DNA of 64,000 nt from Pseudomonas campi (GTDB lineage: Bacteria > Pseudomonadota > Gammaproteobacteria > Pseudomonadales > Pseudomonadaceae), in assembly GCF_013200955.2 (NCBI RefSeq), contig NZ_CP053697.2:372001-436000 (forward strand), read 5' to 3'. Under the pieces are notes generated by a model. It saw only the letters and a list, made by a program, of their open reading frames with translations, was not told the origin of the DNA and did not search any database. Within the stretch, counting starts at the first letter, position 1, and each line of letters begins with the position of its first letter. This document shows positions 19,289 to 27,756 of this stretch, one piece after another. The position numbers and the translations under genes were made by a program.

Positions 19289-21130
19289 ATGCCCGCCAAT
19301 CCCCTTGAAAGTCCGAACCTGGACGTTGCCCTGCTGAGTGCTCTACAGCTGGCCGAGCAGGCTGCTCTCGAACCCATGCACCTGATCGCCGTGGCCGAGC
19401 GCCTGGGCCAGGCACGCCGCTCAGCCGACGTGGTCAGGCTGTACCAGACCTGGCTAGGTCATTGCAGCTCGACTGCCGACTACATCGTGCAGTTCAACCT
19501 GGGGGTAACCCTGTCGCAGCTGGAGCAATTGCCGGCGGCGGAGCAGGCTTACCGGGCGGCGATTCAGCGCAAACCGGATTTCGTCCAGGCCTGGTTCAAT
19601 CTGGGCGCGGTGATCGAGCGCCAGGGGCGGGCAGAGAATGCCCTGATCATCTGGCAGTCGATGCTCGACCACCCGCTGGTGGGCCCCGAGCTCAATCCTG
19701 AGCTGTACATCATGGTGCTCAACAGCATGGGCCGGCTGATGGAGGAAACGCGCCAGCTGCAGTCGGCCGAACAGAAACTGCTGGCCAGCCTGCAGGCCAA
19801 TCCGCTGCAGCCCAAGGTGATCCAGCACTGGGTGCACCTGCGCCAGAAACAGTGCGAGTGGCCGGTATTGACCCCGCTGGATGGCCTGTCCTGCGGTGAC
19901 ATGCTCAAGGCTACCTCGCCCCTGGCCATGCTTTCCGCCAGCGACGATCCGGGCCTGCAGTTGGCCACCGCCATGCGTTTCGTGGTCGAGCGGGTCAACC
20001 AGCGCGTAGCCCTGCTGGCGCCGCCGCAAGGCTACGACCATCCGCGCGTGCGCATTGCCTTTCTCTCTTCGGACTTCTGTCTGCATGCGGTATCGCTGCT
20101 GACGGTGGAGCTGTTCGAATTGCTCGATCGCGAGCGTTTCGAAGTCTACGGTTTCTGCTGGAGCCGCGAGGATGGCTCGGCCCTGCGTGCGCGGGTGAAG
20201 GCGGCCATGGACTACTTCATTCCCATCGGCGGCATGGATGACGCCAGCGCTGCGCAGCTGATCCAGCAGCACGAGATCGACATCCTGGTCGATCTGCAGG
20301 GCCTGACTTCGGGCGCGCGGCCGAACATCCTGGCTTATCGCCCGGCGCCGCTGCAGATCACCTACCTCGGTTTTCCGGGGCCGACCGGCCTGCCGTGCGT
20401 CGATTACGTGATCGCCGACCGCTACCTGATTCCCGATGCGGAAAAGCCTTTCTACAGCGAGAAGCCACTGTACCTGCCTGTGTTCCAGTGCAGTGACCGC
20501 CAGCGCCCGGTAGCTCCGTTACCCAGCCGCGCCGACTGCGGGCTGCCGGAAGACAAGGTGGTGTTCTGCTGCTTCAACAACAACTACAAGTTCAACGAGG
20601 AAACCTTTTCCTGCTGGATGCGCATCCTCGCCGCCGTACCGGACAGCGTGTTCTGGCTGCTGGCCGACAATCAGTGGTCACAGGCCAACCTGCTGGCCTG
20701 TGCCGAGCGCCATGGTGTGGCGGTCGAGCGGCTGATCTTTGCCCCGCGCGTGGCGCCCGAGCTGTACCTGGCGCGCTACACGGTGGCTGACCTGTTCCTC
20801 GATGCCTATCCGTTCAACGGTGGCACCACGGCCAACGACGCCCTGTGGATGGGCCTGCCGGTGCTGACCCGCTCCGGGCGTACCTTCGCCTCGCGCATGG
20901 CTGGCAGTTTGCTCACTGCCCTGGAGCTGCCCGAGCTGATCACCGACAATCTGGTCGACTACGAGCGGCGTGCCATCGAACTGGCGCGTGATCCCGCTCA
21001 GCTGCGAGACCTGCGCCAACGCCTGGCCGAGGAGCGCGAGACTTCACTGTTGTTCGATATGCCGCGCTTCGTGCGCAGTTTCGAGGAAGGCCTGCTGGCC
21101 GCCAGAAACGCCTCGGCGGCGCGCGACTGA
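19289..21130 (+). CDS. TPR-containing GT41 glycosyltransferase (SPINDLY / O-GlcNAc transferase-like)
   Basis: A 613-residue cytoplasmic protein. Residues about 28-170 contain TPR-like helices (AAEQAYRAAIQRKPDFVQAW and neighbours). Residues about 250-600 match the OGT catalytic region: SSDFxxH with His266, the GLTSGARPNI...YRPAPLQ block, LGFPGPTG, DYVIAD, and then FNNNYK, IFAPRV, DLFLDAYPFNGGTTANDALWMG and FASRMAGSLL. GT41 enzymes transfer a sugar from a UDP-sugar to Ser/Thr, or to Asn in HMW1C types. The lysine of human OGT that contacts UDP is not obvious at the aligned site, as is common in bacterial members. Lying 84 bases downstream of the Thr-rich giant gene, its likely substrate is that protein; this is inference. 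An AAGG precedes the ATG. Confidence 0.9.
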   Translation: MPANPLESPNLDVALLSALQLAEQAALEPMHLIAVAERLGQARRSADVVRLYQTWLGHCSSTADYIVQFNLGVTLSQLEQLPAAEQAYRAAIQRKPDFVQAWFNLGAVIERQGRAENALIIWQSMLDHPLVGPELNPELYIMVLNSMGRLMEETRQLQSAEQKLLASLQANPLQPKVIQHWVHLRQKQCEWPVLTPLDGLSCGDMLKATSPLAMLSASDDPGLQLATAMRFVVERVNQRVALLAPPQGYDHPRVRIAFLSSDFCLHAVSLLTVELFELLDRERFEVYGFCWSREDGSALRARVKAAMDYFIPIGGMDDASAAQLIQQHEIDILVDLQGLTSGARPNILAYRPAPLQITYLGFPGPTGLPCVDYVIADRYLIPDAEKPFYSEKPLYLPVFQCSDRQRPVAPLPSRADCGLPEDKVVFCCFNNNYKFNEETFSCWMRILAAVPDSVFWLLADNQWSQANLLACAERHGVAVERLIFAPRVAPELYLARYTVADLFLDAYPFNGGTTANDALWMGLPVLTRSGRTFASRMAGSLLTALELPELITDNLVDYERRAIELARDPAQLRDLRQRLAEERETSLLFDMPRFVRSFEEGLLAARNASAARD

Positions 21131-21154
21131 CCCCTTTTACCGCGGAAGCTACCG

Positions 21155-21982
21155 ATGGCCCCCGAGAACCTCGTCTACGCCTGCCTGACCCATGTGCCGC
21201 TGGAGGTGGACTATCCGCACTATGTCACGCCCATCTACATGGGTGATGCGCAGGGAGAAGGGCGCCTCAACCTGCGCGACCTGGCCCCGGAGTGGGAGCC
21301 CTATCATCCCGTGCTGGGCTCGATCGCCGGTGCATTCGCCCTGAAGAACCTGCTGTTGCAGCGCCCCGGTATCAGCCATGTGGGCATCTGCCAGTACCGC
21401 AAGTTCATGACCCGCGAGCGCCTCGGCGTGCAGGCCGACAATTACCAGGTGATGGACGTGCTCTCGACCGAGCAGATCGACCGTGACGTGCTCACCGCGC
21501 AGATGCTGCCCACGGATTCGGACTTTCTGATCGGCAAACCCGGACAGTTCACCCTCAACGGGGTTAACCACGGCTACCTGTACCAGTACAAGGACGTGCA
21601 CCACGTCGAGGACTTCCTGCGCTTCACCGCGGCGGCTGTGGAGCTGGGCGTGCTGGATCGCCAGGAGGTCTGTCCGTTCTTCGACGAGAAGATCTTCTTC
21701 CCCGGCGGCATCGAACTGGGTGTGCTGCCTGCGGAGTTCTGGGTCCGCCATATCACCGCCATCGAAGCGGTGGTGCGGCGCTGCGTGGAACTGCACCCGA
21801 CCCAGCGGCCAGACGTGCAGGCGCGGGTCTGGGCCTTCTGTGCCGAGCGTCTGGGCAGCTACTACCTGCTGCGCCAGTTGCGCAGCCTGCCGAGTGCCAA
21901 CGGCGATTGGCTGAGCCGGCATACCGGTCAGCTCAATCTGCTGGTCAAGTCTGGCGAGCGCAGTTACGTACCGGGCGTCTGA
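21155..21982 (+). CDS. DUF4422-like protein, probable sugar transferase
   Basis: A 275-residue soluble protein with no signal peptide or membrane segment. The motif HVGICQYRKFM (about residues 74-84) resembles the GLCHYRRYF block of DUF4422 proteins, which occur in polysaccharide and glycan clusters and are thought to be glycosyltransferases. A later FFDEKIFFPGGIELG segment fits the second half of such a domain. The gene starts 24 bases after the GT41 stop with GGAAG as ribosome-binding site, so the two are probably co-transcribed. It might extend or modify the glycan that GT41 starts. The family match is from motif recall and is moderate only. Confidence 0.6.
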   Translation: MAPENLVYACLTHVPLEVDYPHYVTPIYMGDAQGEGRLNLRDLAPEWEPYHPVLGSIAGAFALKNLLLQRPGISHVGICQYRKFMTRERLGVQADNYQVMDVLSTEQIDRDVLTAQMLPTDSDFLIGKPGQFTLNGVNHGYLYQYKDVHHVEDFLRFTAAAVELGVLDRQEVCPFFDEKIFFPGGIELGVLPAEFWVRHITAIEAVVRRCVELHPTQRPDVQARVWAFCAERLGSYYLLRQLRSLPSANGDWLSRHTGQLNLLVKSGERSYVPGV

Positions 21983-21988
21983 GCCCTC

Positions 21989-22041
21989 AGGGTCTTTTTA
22001 CGATCTCCTGGCCGCGAATCAGGAGAGCGTAAACAGGCTCT
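21989..22041. repeat. Remnant of the MITE-like repeat, both ends only
   Basis: AGGGTCTTTTTACGATCTC at the left and GAGAGCGTAAACAGGCTCT at the right are the inverted ends of the element seen at 30452 and 33467. Almost the entire centre is missing. It fills the gap between the convergent DUF4422-like and TolC-like genes, and its right end overlaps the TolC stop codon by one base. Confidence 0.6.
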
Positions 22042-23372
22042 CAGAATAGCGCTTCGACCTGCTGCAGCAGGCCACGGTGCATCAACCCGCTGCGTGCGTG
22101 CAGGGTGACCAGGCTCTGCAGCATCAGCAGCTTGCTGTTGAGCAGGTCACGGCGGGCCAAGAACAGGGTCTGCTGGGCGTTGAGGATATCCACCGTCGAG
22201 CGCACCCCGGCCTGGTAGCCTTTCTCGGCTGATTCCAGGGCACGCTGGCTGGAGTTCACGGCGGTTTGCAGGGCTTTGCTCTTGGCGTAACCGCTGACCA
22301 CGCCCAGGTAGTTGCGCTCGATCTCCTCGGACAACAGACGGGTTTCGTCATCGAGCTGGGCCTGGGCGCTGGACAGGGCGAACTGCGATTTGCGCGAGGC
22401 GGCATTGACGCCGCCGCCGGCGTACAGCGGCACGTCCAGGGACAAGCCGAGGTAGGAGGTGGACTGGCGGCGGAAGTCGTCGGCCAGGTTGTCGCGGTCT
22501 GAGTGATTCAGTTCACCGACCAGCGCCAGCTGTGGGTAGTGCCCGGCTTTCTGCGCGCGCAGTTCCGCCTCGGCCACGGCCACCGAGTCGCGCCGGGCGT
22601 CCAGGCGGGGGGCGGCCAGTCGCGCCTGCTGCTGCCAGAAGGGCAGGTCTTCACCCGTCTTCAGGGGAGGCGCTGCCGGCAGCTCATCGCGCATGGTCAC
22701 GATCTCATCGATGGCGACCCCGGTGCGTCCGGCCAAGGCATGGCGGGCGGCCTGCAGACGGGCCTGGGCCTCGATCTCCTGGGCCTTGACCAGGTCCAGG
22801 CGGGCCTGGGCCTCTTCGGTGTCGGTTATGGTGCCGTCGCCCACTTCGTAGAGCCGGCGAGTCTGTTTGACCAAGCCTTCGATGGCGATCTTCTGCTGCG
22901 CGATCAGGCTCAGTTCATTCTCCTGGCGAGCCACCTCGAAATAGGCCTCGACCACGCGCGGGAAGAGCTCCTGGAACGCATCGTCATAGATCGATTCGCC
23001 CAGTCTGCCGCGCGCCTTGCTCTGGGCGTAGTAGGCGGCCTGGGCGCGGTCGTAGAGCACTTGGCGGGCGCTCAGGCTGAGGCCGCTGCTGGTTGACTGC
23101 GGGTCTTCGTTGTTGCCGTCGAGATCGCGGCCGCGGAGCTGCCGGGTGCTGCCGTAGCGGCCGCTGGCGTTGACCTGCGGCAGCAGCGGCGCCAGGCCAA
23201 TGGCCTCTTCCTGCTGGCTGGCCTGGTAGTCGAAGGTGGCGGTCTGGAACGTCGGGTCGTGGTACAGCGCGTTGTCGTAGGCGTCCAGCAGTGACAGGGG
23301 CGCCGGCTCTGCGGCCTGGGCGAGTGGCAGCAGCAAGGCAGTAAGCAGGGCGAGGTGCAGGCGCATGCTCAT
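22041..23372 (-). CDS. TolC-family outer membrane channel of the T1SS
   Basis: 443 residues with a signal peptide (hydrophobic core, cleavage after about Ala20) and two outer-membrane-efflux repeats; the first begins LLDAYDNALYHDPTFQTA. It would form the trimeric outer-membrane duct of the exporter. Its ATG at 23372 overlaps the HlyD stop by four bases, showing translational coupling. It is the third gene of the ABC-HlyD-TolC unit, as in the aprDEF/prtDEF systems. Because it is encoded with its own inner-membrane partners, it is likely dedicated rather than the housekeeping TolC. Confidence 0.92.
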   Translation of the reverse strand: MSMRLHLALLTALLLPLAQAAEPAPLSLLDAYDNALYHDPTFQTATFDYQASQQEEAIGLAPLLPQVNASGRYGSTRQLRGRDLDGNNEDPQSTSSGLSLSARQVLYDRAQAAYYAQSKARGRLGESIYDDAFQELFPRVVEAYFEVARQENELSLIAQQKIAIEGLVKQTRRLYEVGDGTITDTEEAQARLDLVKAQEIEAQARLQAARHALAGRTGVAIDEIVTMRDELPAAPPLKTGEDLPFWQQQARLAAPRLDARRDSVAVAEAELRAQKAGHYPQLALVGELNHSDRDNLADDFRRQSTSYLGLSLDVPLYAGGGVNAASRKSQFALSSAQAQLDDETRLLSEEIERNYLGVVSGYAKSKALQTAVNSSQRALESAEKGYQAGVRSTVDILNAQQTLFLARRDLLNSKLLMLQSLVTLHARSGLMHRGLLQQVEALF

Positions 23373-24697
23373 TCTTCCTTGAGCGCGCCGCGAATGCGCT
23401 TTTCCAGCGGGCTGAGCAGGTAGTTGAGGAAGGTGCGCTCGCCGGTCTGCACCATCACTTCGGCCTGCATCCCGGGCTTCACCTCAAGGCCGTGGGCCTG
23501 CAGCTTGGTCACGGCCTCGGCGCCCACTTCAACCTCGACGGCGAAGTAGGGCAGGCCGGTCTGCTCGTCCAGTAGCTGATCACCGGAAACCGTCAGCACC
23601 TTGCCCTCTACCACGGGCAACGTGGCGCTGTTCAGCGAGGAGAAGCGCAAATTCACCGGCAGATCGATCTTCAGTCGATCGGCAACCACGGGCTCGAACT
23701 TAGCCTTGATGATCCACGCCGAGCCGCGCGGCACGATGTCCATCAGTTTTTGCGCAGCGGGAATGACGCCGCCTTCGGTGTGCACCGCCAGGCCAATCAC
23801 CTGGCCGGCGACCGGGGCACGGATGGCGGCGTTGCTGACCTCGAACTCCAGGGCCTTGATCCGCTCCTCCAGGCTGGAGGCCTCGGCCGCGATACTGGCC
23901 AGCTGGGACTCGGCCTCGATACGAAAGCTCTGTTGCAGCTGCAGGGCTTGCAGTTTGCTCTCGGCGATACTTTGCCGGGTCTTGCCGATATCCGCGATGC
24001 CGGAGGCCAGTTGGGCGCTGAGCTGGGCGGAGTTGCGCTCGGCTTCGAACAGGCGGTTACGTGGTACATAACCTTCAGCCGCCAGTTGGCGCAGACCGGC
24101 CAACTCCTTGCGCTGGTAGTCCAGCTGGGTTTCCAGATGGTTTCTGATCTGTTCATAGGAGCGCAGTTGCTCCTGCAGCGAGGCAGCCTGGTTCTCAAGA
24201 ATCTGTTGGCGACTGCTCAGCTCGTCACGGCGGGTCTCGAACAGATTCTTCTGCAGATCCATATTGCGTTTGGCGCGCGGGTCGTCCTGTCGCGCCAGCA
24301 GGTCTGGCGGCCAATCGATGGCGGACAGACTGTGGCGCTCGGAACTCAGGCGTGCCTCGCTGCTGCGTGCGCTGAACCACTGGCCGAGGGCAACCTCCAA
24401 CTGAGCCTGGGCCTGCACCGTGTTGAGCTGGATCAGTAATTGACCGGCCTGCACATGATCGCCTTCGCGCACCAGGATATCGTCTACTGCACCGCCGGCC
24501 AGGGCTTGTACCGTCTTGCGCTCGCCGGCCACCACGACCGTGCCGTTACCGGCTACGCCTTGCGCCAGCGGCGCCAGGCTGGCCCAGAGAATGAAGCCGC
24601 CGAGCCCCAGGGCAATAATCCACAGGCCCAGTCGGGCGGTCTTGGCGGCGGAACTGATGTCGGCTGGCAGGGTTGGCTTGGTGAGGGAGGCGGACAT
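23369..24697 (-). CDS. HlyD-family membrane fusion protein of the T1SS
   Basis: 442 residues: a short cytoplasmic N-terminus, one membrane segment (about residues 26-48, LGLWIIALGLGGFILWAS), a biotinyl-lipoyl-like half (GAVDDILVREGDHVQAGQLL), a long coiled-coil region with a leucine/glutamine-rich hairpin, and the returning lipoyl/beta-barrel half (IRAPVAGQVIGLAVHTEGG). This is the PrtE/AprE architecture. The ATG lies two bases after the ABC gene's TGA. It bridges the ABC transporter and the TolC-like channel across the periplasm. Confidence 0.93.
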   Translation of the reverse strand: MSASLTKPTLPADISSAAKTARLGLWIIALGLGGFILWASLAPLAQGVAGNGTVVVAGERKTVQALAGGAVDDILVREGDHVQAGQLLIQLNTVQAQAQLEVALGQWFSARSSEARLSSERHSLSAIDWPPDLLARQDDPRAKRNMDLQKNLFETRRDELSSRQQILENQAASLQEQLRSYEQIRNHLETQLDYQRKELAGLRQLAAEGYVPRNRLFEAERNSAQLSAQLASGIADIGKTRQSIAESKLQALQLQQSFRIEAESQLASIAAEASSLEERIKALEFEVSNAAIRAPVAGQVIGLAVHTEGGVIPAAQKLMDIVPRGSAWIIKAKFEPVVADRLKIDLPVNLRFSSLNSATLPVVEGKVLTVSGDQLLDEQTGLPYFAVEVEVGAEAVTKLQAHGLEVKPGMQAEVMVQTGERTFLNYLLSPLEKRIRGALKEE

Positions 24698-24699
24698 GA

Positions 24700-26421
24700 T
24701 CAGCTCGTTTGGGTGCTGGGGTCTGTGCTGGCAGGGGCATTGCTCGGAAACAAGGCCTTGAGCACCTGGTCACGCGGGCCAAACATCTTCTGGGTACCTT
24801 CCTGCAGCACGAGCAACTTGTCGACTACCGCCAGCACGTTGGGTCGGTGAGTAACCAGTACCACGGTTGAGCCATGTTTGCGCAGGGCATCGATGGCGGC
24901 GACCAGCGCGGCTTCGCCAGCGTCGTCGAGGTTGGAGTTGGGTTCGTCCAGCACCACCAGTGCCGGTTTACCGTATAGGGCGCGGGCCAGGCCGATGCGC
25001 TGCTTCTGCCCGCCGGACAGGCCGAGACCGCCAGGCCCGAGCAGGGTGTCGTAGCCCTGCGGGAAGCGCAGCACCATCTGGTGAATGCCGGCCAGGGTAG
25101 CGGCTTCGATGATCTTGTTGGAGTCGGTTTCACCGAAGCGGGCGATGTTCTCGGCCACCGTGCCATCGAACAGCTCGATGTCCTGCGGCAGGTAGCCCAG
25201 GTGGGGGCCCAGCGCTTCGCTGGCCCACTGACCTATCTCGGCACCGTCCAGACGCACCGAGCCGTAGCTGGGTGGCCAGACCCCGACCATGGCGCGAGCC
25301 AGGGACGACTTGCCGGAGGCACTCGGGCCGATGATGGCCAGTACCTCACCCTTGGCCAGGGCCAGGTCGATGCCGTTGACGGCCGGGCGCTTGCTGCCCG
25401 GTGGTGTTACCACCAGGCGCTCTATGCGGATCGCCCCGGTCGGGTCCGGCAGGGTCATACGCTCAAGCTTGCGCGGGAACTCTTCGAGTAAATCGCACAG
25501 GCGCTTGTAGCTGGCCTTGGCGTTATCCAGTTGCTTCCACGAGCTGATGGCCTGCTCGGCCGGCAGCATGGCTTTGCTGATCAGGAAGCCCGCCGCCATC
25601 ATCACCCCACCGGAAATCTGCCCGTCGAGAATCAGCAGCATGGCCAAGCCCATGGCCAGTGATTGCCAGGCGGTACGCACCAGGCGGGTAATGGTGGAGA
25701 TACCGGCAGCTTTGTCGCTGGCCGTGGACTGTGCGCCAATCAGCCGTTGCTGCATGGCTGCCCAGCGTTTCTGCAGGTTGCTCAGCATGCCCATGGCCTG
25801 GATCACTTCGGCATTCTGCAGGGTGCTGTTGACGTATTTGGCCGAGTGCACGGAGATCTGGTTGGCTTCGTCCAGGCCCTTGCGGGTGGCATGCTCGTTC
25901 CAGATGGCCAGGGCGAACAGGATCAGTGCGCCGAGCAGGGTGAACAGCCCCAGCCAGGGATGCAGCAGGCCGGTGACGATGAGAAAGATCGGCATCCAGG
26001 GCAGGTCGAGGAGCGAGATCAAGGCCGAGCCCGTGAGGAACTGGCGCAGTGCGTTGAGATCGCTGAGCACCTGTGCCGGGTTGGCATTGTGCTCCTTGAG
26101 GCTCTTCTGGAAGGCCACGCCAAACAGACGCTCACCCAGGTCGAGGTCGATGCCGGCGCTCATCTTGATCATCACCTGGCCACGTATCCACTCGACCAGT
26201 GAGCTGAGCAGGAACAGGCCGAGAGCCAGTATGGTCAACAGCAGCAGGGTGGTTTCGTTGCGGCTGGCCATCACCCGGTCGAACACCTGCATCATGTAGA
26301 TGGCCGGCACGATGGTCAGCAGGTTGATCACGCCACTGAACAGGGCGATGACCCAGAACAGACTGCGGTAGCGCAGTAACGCTGCATCGATATCGCGGGT
26401 AGGGTCGAGGCGTAGGCGCAT
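24700..26421 (-). CDS. Type I secretion ABC transporter, permease-ATPase (PrtD/AprD type)
   Basis: 573 residues with six predicted membrane segments in the first 300 and a nucleotide-binding domain with Walker A GPSASGKSS (about residues 363-371), signature LSGGQKQRIGLARAL (about 466-480) and Walker B LVVLDEP. There is no N-terminal C39 peptidase or C39-like domain, so it is of the PrtD/AprD kind and exports substrates with an uncleaved C-terminal signal, in line with the giant protein's tail. First gene of the minus-strand unit, running towards the DUF4422-like gene. The nearest plausible substrate gene is the giant repeat gene; that pairing is inferred from position. Confidence 0.93.
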   Translation of the reverse strand: MRLRLDPTRDIDAALLRYRSLFWVIALFSGVINLLTIVPAIYMMQVFDRVMASRNETTLLLLTILALGLFLLSSLVEWIRGQVMIKMSAGIDLDLGERLFGVAFQKSLKEHNANPAQVLSDLNALRQFLTGSALISLLDLPWMPIFLIVTGLLHPWLGLFTLLGALILFALAIWNEHATRKGLDEANQISVHSAKYVNSTLQNAEVIQAMGMLSNLQKRWAAMQQRLIGAQSTASDKAAGISTITRLVRTAWQSLAMGLAMLLILDGQISGGVMMAAGFLISKAMLPAEQAISSWKQLDNAKASYKRLCDLLEEFPRKLERMTLPDPTGAIRIERLVVTPPGSKRPAVNGIDLALAKGEVLAIIGPSASGKSSLARAMVGVWPPSYGSVRLDGAEIGQWASEALGPHLGYLPQDIELFDGTVAENIARFGETDSNKIIEAATLAGIHQMVLRFPQGYDTLLGPGGLGLSGGQKQRIGLARALYGKPALVVLDEPNSNLDDAGEAALVAAIDALRKHGSTVVLVTHRPNVLAVVDKLLVLQEGTQKMFGPRDQVLKALFPSNAPASTDPSTQTS

Positions 26422-26642
26422 GGGTGAATACAGGTCTCTCTACGAATCGCAGCATGATGCCACTATCGATTGCTCTTGGCATGCATGCATTGTGTGGCAC
26501 TGGCTGCTGGCGTGTGCAAGCCGCATGGGGCAATCTGCGTGTGGCAAGTGAAGAGACCTTGGAGCGAAGATGTGTTGCGTTCGGCTGGGGTCGATGTTGC
26601 TTAAGTTATACTCCGGCTTTGTATTTTTATAAGGAAGCAGCT
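26422..26642. promoter_or_regulatory. Divergent promoter region between T1SS genes and the substrate-binding gene
   Basis: 221 bases between two divergently transcribed genes, so both promoters must lie here. On the plus strand a TATACT-like -10 (about 26607-26612) and the ribosome-binding site AAGGAAG (26631-26637) serve the substrate-binding gene. No FleQ-like box was found in front of the T1SS genes. Confidence 0.4.
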
Positions 26643-27404
26643 ATGTCGTTGAAGCGTCTGCTGGTCGCGCTAATAGGGGTAAGCCTGTTGTACATCGGTG
26701 CAGCTCGCGCCGAAGTGGACGAGAACTACTCGGTGATTCTGATGACCGAGAACTTCCCGCCTTACAACATGGCGACCAACGACAAGAACTACGCCCGCGA
26801 GGAAAACCTCAAGGGCATCGCCGTGGAAGTGGTGCGCGAGATGTTCAAGCGTGCCGGCATCAACTACCACATGACCCTGCGCTTTCCCTGGGCGCGGATC
26901 TACAAGCTGGCGCTGGAAAAGCCCAACCACGGCGTGTTCGTCGCCGCCCGGCTGCCGGAGCGCGAGAAGCTGTTCAAGTGGGTCGGTCCGATTGGTCCGG
27001 ATGACTGGGTAATGCTGGCCAAGGCCGATAGCACCATCACTATCAACAGCCTGGAGCAGGCCAAGCAATACCGCGTCGGCGCCTATAAAGGTGACGCGAT
27101 TGCCGAGCATCTGGTTGCCCAGGGGCTTGAACCGCAGACGGCGTTCCGTGATCAGGACAACGTCGAGAAGCTGCAGGCCGGCAGGATTGATCTGTGGGCC
27201 ACCGGTGATCCGGCGGGGCGCTATCTGGCCAAGCAGGCAGGCGTCACGGGTTTGAAGAATGTGCTGCGTTTCGACAGTGCCGAACTGTTCCTCGCCCTCA
27301 ACCCGGAAACCCCGGATGAAGTGGTGAACAAGTTGCAGGCCGAGTTGGACAAGATGCGTGCTGAGGGCTTCATCGACAAGGTGCTCGCTAGCTACCTGGA
27401 GTGA
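26643..27404 (+). CDS. Periplasmic substrate-binding protein (SBP_bac_3-like)
   Basis: 253 residues when started at the ATG at 26643, which has the AAGGAAG site and a clean signal peptide (cleavage after about Ala23). The longer upstream reading has neither. The mature part is a two-lobe solute-binding fold: ENFPPYNMATND at the first strand, LKGIAVEVVREMFKRAG, FVAARLPEREKLFKWVGPI and the C-terminal DKMRAEGFIDKVLASYLE. Such proteins bind amino acids or similar small solutes. No permease genes are next to it, so the transporter or signalling partner lies elsewhere; the ligand cannot be told from sequence. A strong terminator follows. Confidence 0.85.
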   Translation: MSLKRLLVALIGVSLLYIGAARAEVDENYSVILMTENFPPYNMATNDKNYAREENLKGIAVEVVREMFKRAGINYHMTLRFPWARIYKLALEKPNHGVFVAARLPEREKLFKWVGPIGPDDWVMLAKADSTITINSLEQAKQYRVGAYKGDAIAEHLVAQGLEPQTAFRDQDNVEKLQAGRIDLWATGDPAGRYLAKQAGVTGLKNVLRFDSAELFLALNPETPDEVVNKLQAELDKMRAEGFIDKVLASYLE

Positions 27405-27420
27405 TACCCGCCGCTAAAGA

Positions 27421-27446
27421 AAAACCCGGGCTTGCCCGGGTTTTTT
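27421..27446 (+). terminator. Rho-independent terminator of the substrate-binding gene
   Basis: CCCGGGC, a TTG loop and GCCCGGG form a strong stem followed by TTTTTT, 17 bases after the stop codon. Confidence 0.9.
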
Positions 27447-27470
27447 GTGGCTGCAGACTGGCTCAGCACC

Positions 27471-27529
27471 GTAGCCCGGATGCAATCCGGGAGCGGAGCG
27501 GCCTGTTTCCCGGATTGCATCCGGGCTAC
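27471..27529. repeat. REP type A palindromic element, copy 1
   Basis: GTAGCCCGGATGCAATCCGG at the left is the inverse of CCGGATTGCATCCGGGCTAC at the right. A second copy at 42591-42649 differs at only a few positions in the middle. Confidence 0.9.
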
Positions 27530-27583
27530 GACTGGATCAAAAGCCCGTTGCAACGGTATCGGGGCCGGTAAAACACTCAGGCC

Positions 27584-27650
27584 GTGGGAGCGAGCTCTGC
27601 TCGCGAAGCTTTATGGGATGCCCGGTTCGCGAGCAGGGCTCGCTCCTACA
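27584..27650. repeat. REP type B palindromic element, copy 1
   Basis: GTGGGAGCGAGCTCTGCTCG at the left pairs with CGAGCAGGGCTCGCTCCTAC at the right, with a variable middle. The same family occurs at 46500-46565 and as a remnant near 33736. Confidence 0.85.
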
Positions 27651-27665
27651 GTTTGCCCGTCGCAG

Positions 27666-27705
27666 AAAAACGCCGCGATTCCTGGGCGAAATCGCGGCGT
27701 TTTTA
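27666..27705 (-). terminator. Rho-independent terminator of ctpA
   Basis: AAACGCCGCGATT pairs with AATCGCGGCGTTT. T-runs flank both sides, so it can work in either direction; ctpA ends at 27757 and reads into it. Confidence 0.85.
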
Positions 27706-27756
27706 TGTGAACAGCATCAGGGAGCTGTCCGGGCTTTGTGTGGGGCGCCGATGGGC

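Larger units (their letters stand above)
27405..27756. other. Intergenic region with two terminators and two REP elements
   Basis: 352 bases without a gene, between the convergent substrate-binding gene and ctpA. In order: a terminator, REP type A, REP type B, and a terminator serving ctpA. The elements occupy most of the space. Confidence 0.8.

Noticed and set aside
22004..22026. TCTCCTG/CAGGAGA stem as a terminator between the convergent DUF4422-like and TolC-like genes
   Set aside because: No T-run on either strand; it is better explained as the joined ends of the MITE-like repeat.
2467..26421. CRISPR array or phage tail-fibre interpretation of the 24-base repeats
   Set aside because: The repeats are contiguous, coding, and vary by synonymous changes, with no spacers; the C-terminus and neighbours point to type I secretion and no phage genes are present.
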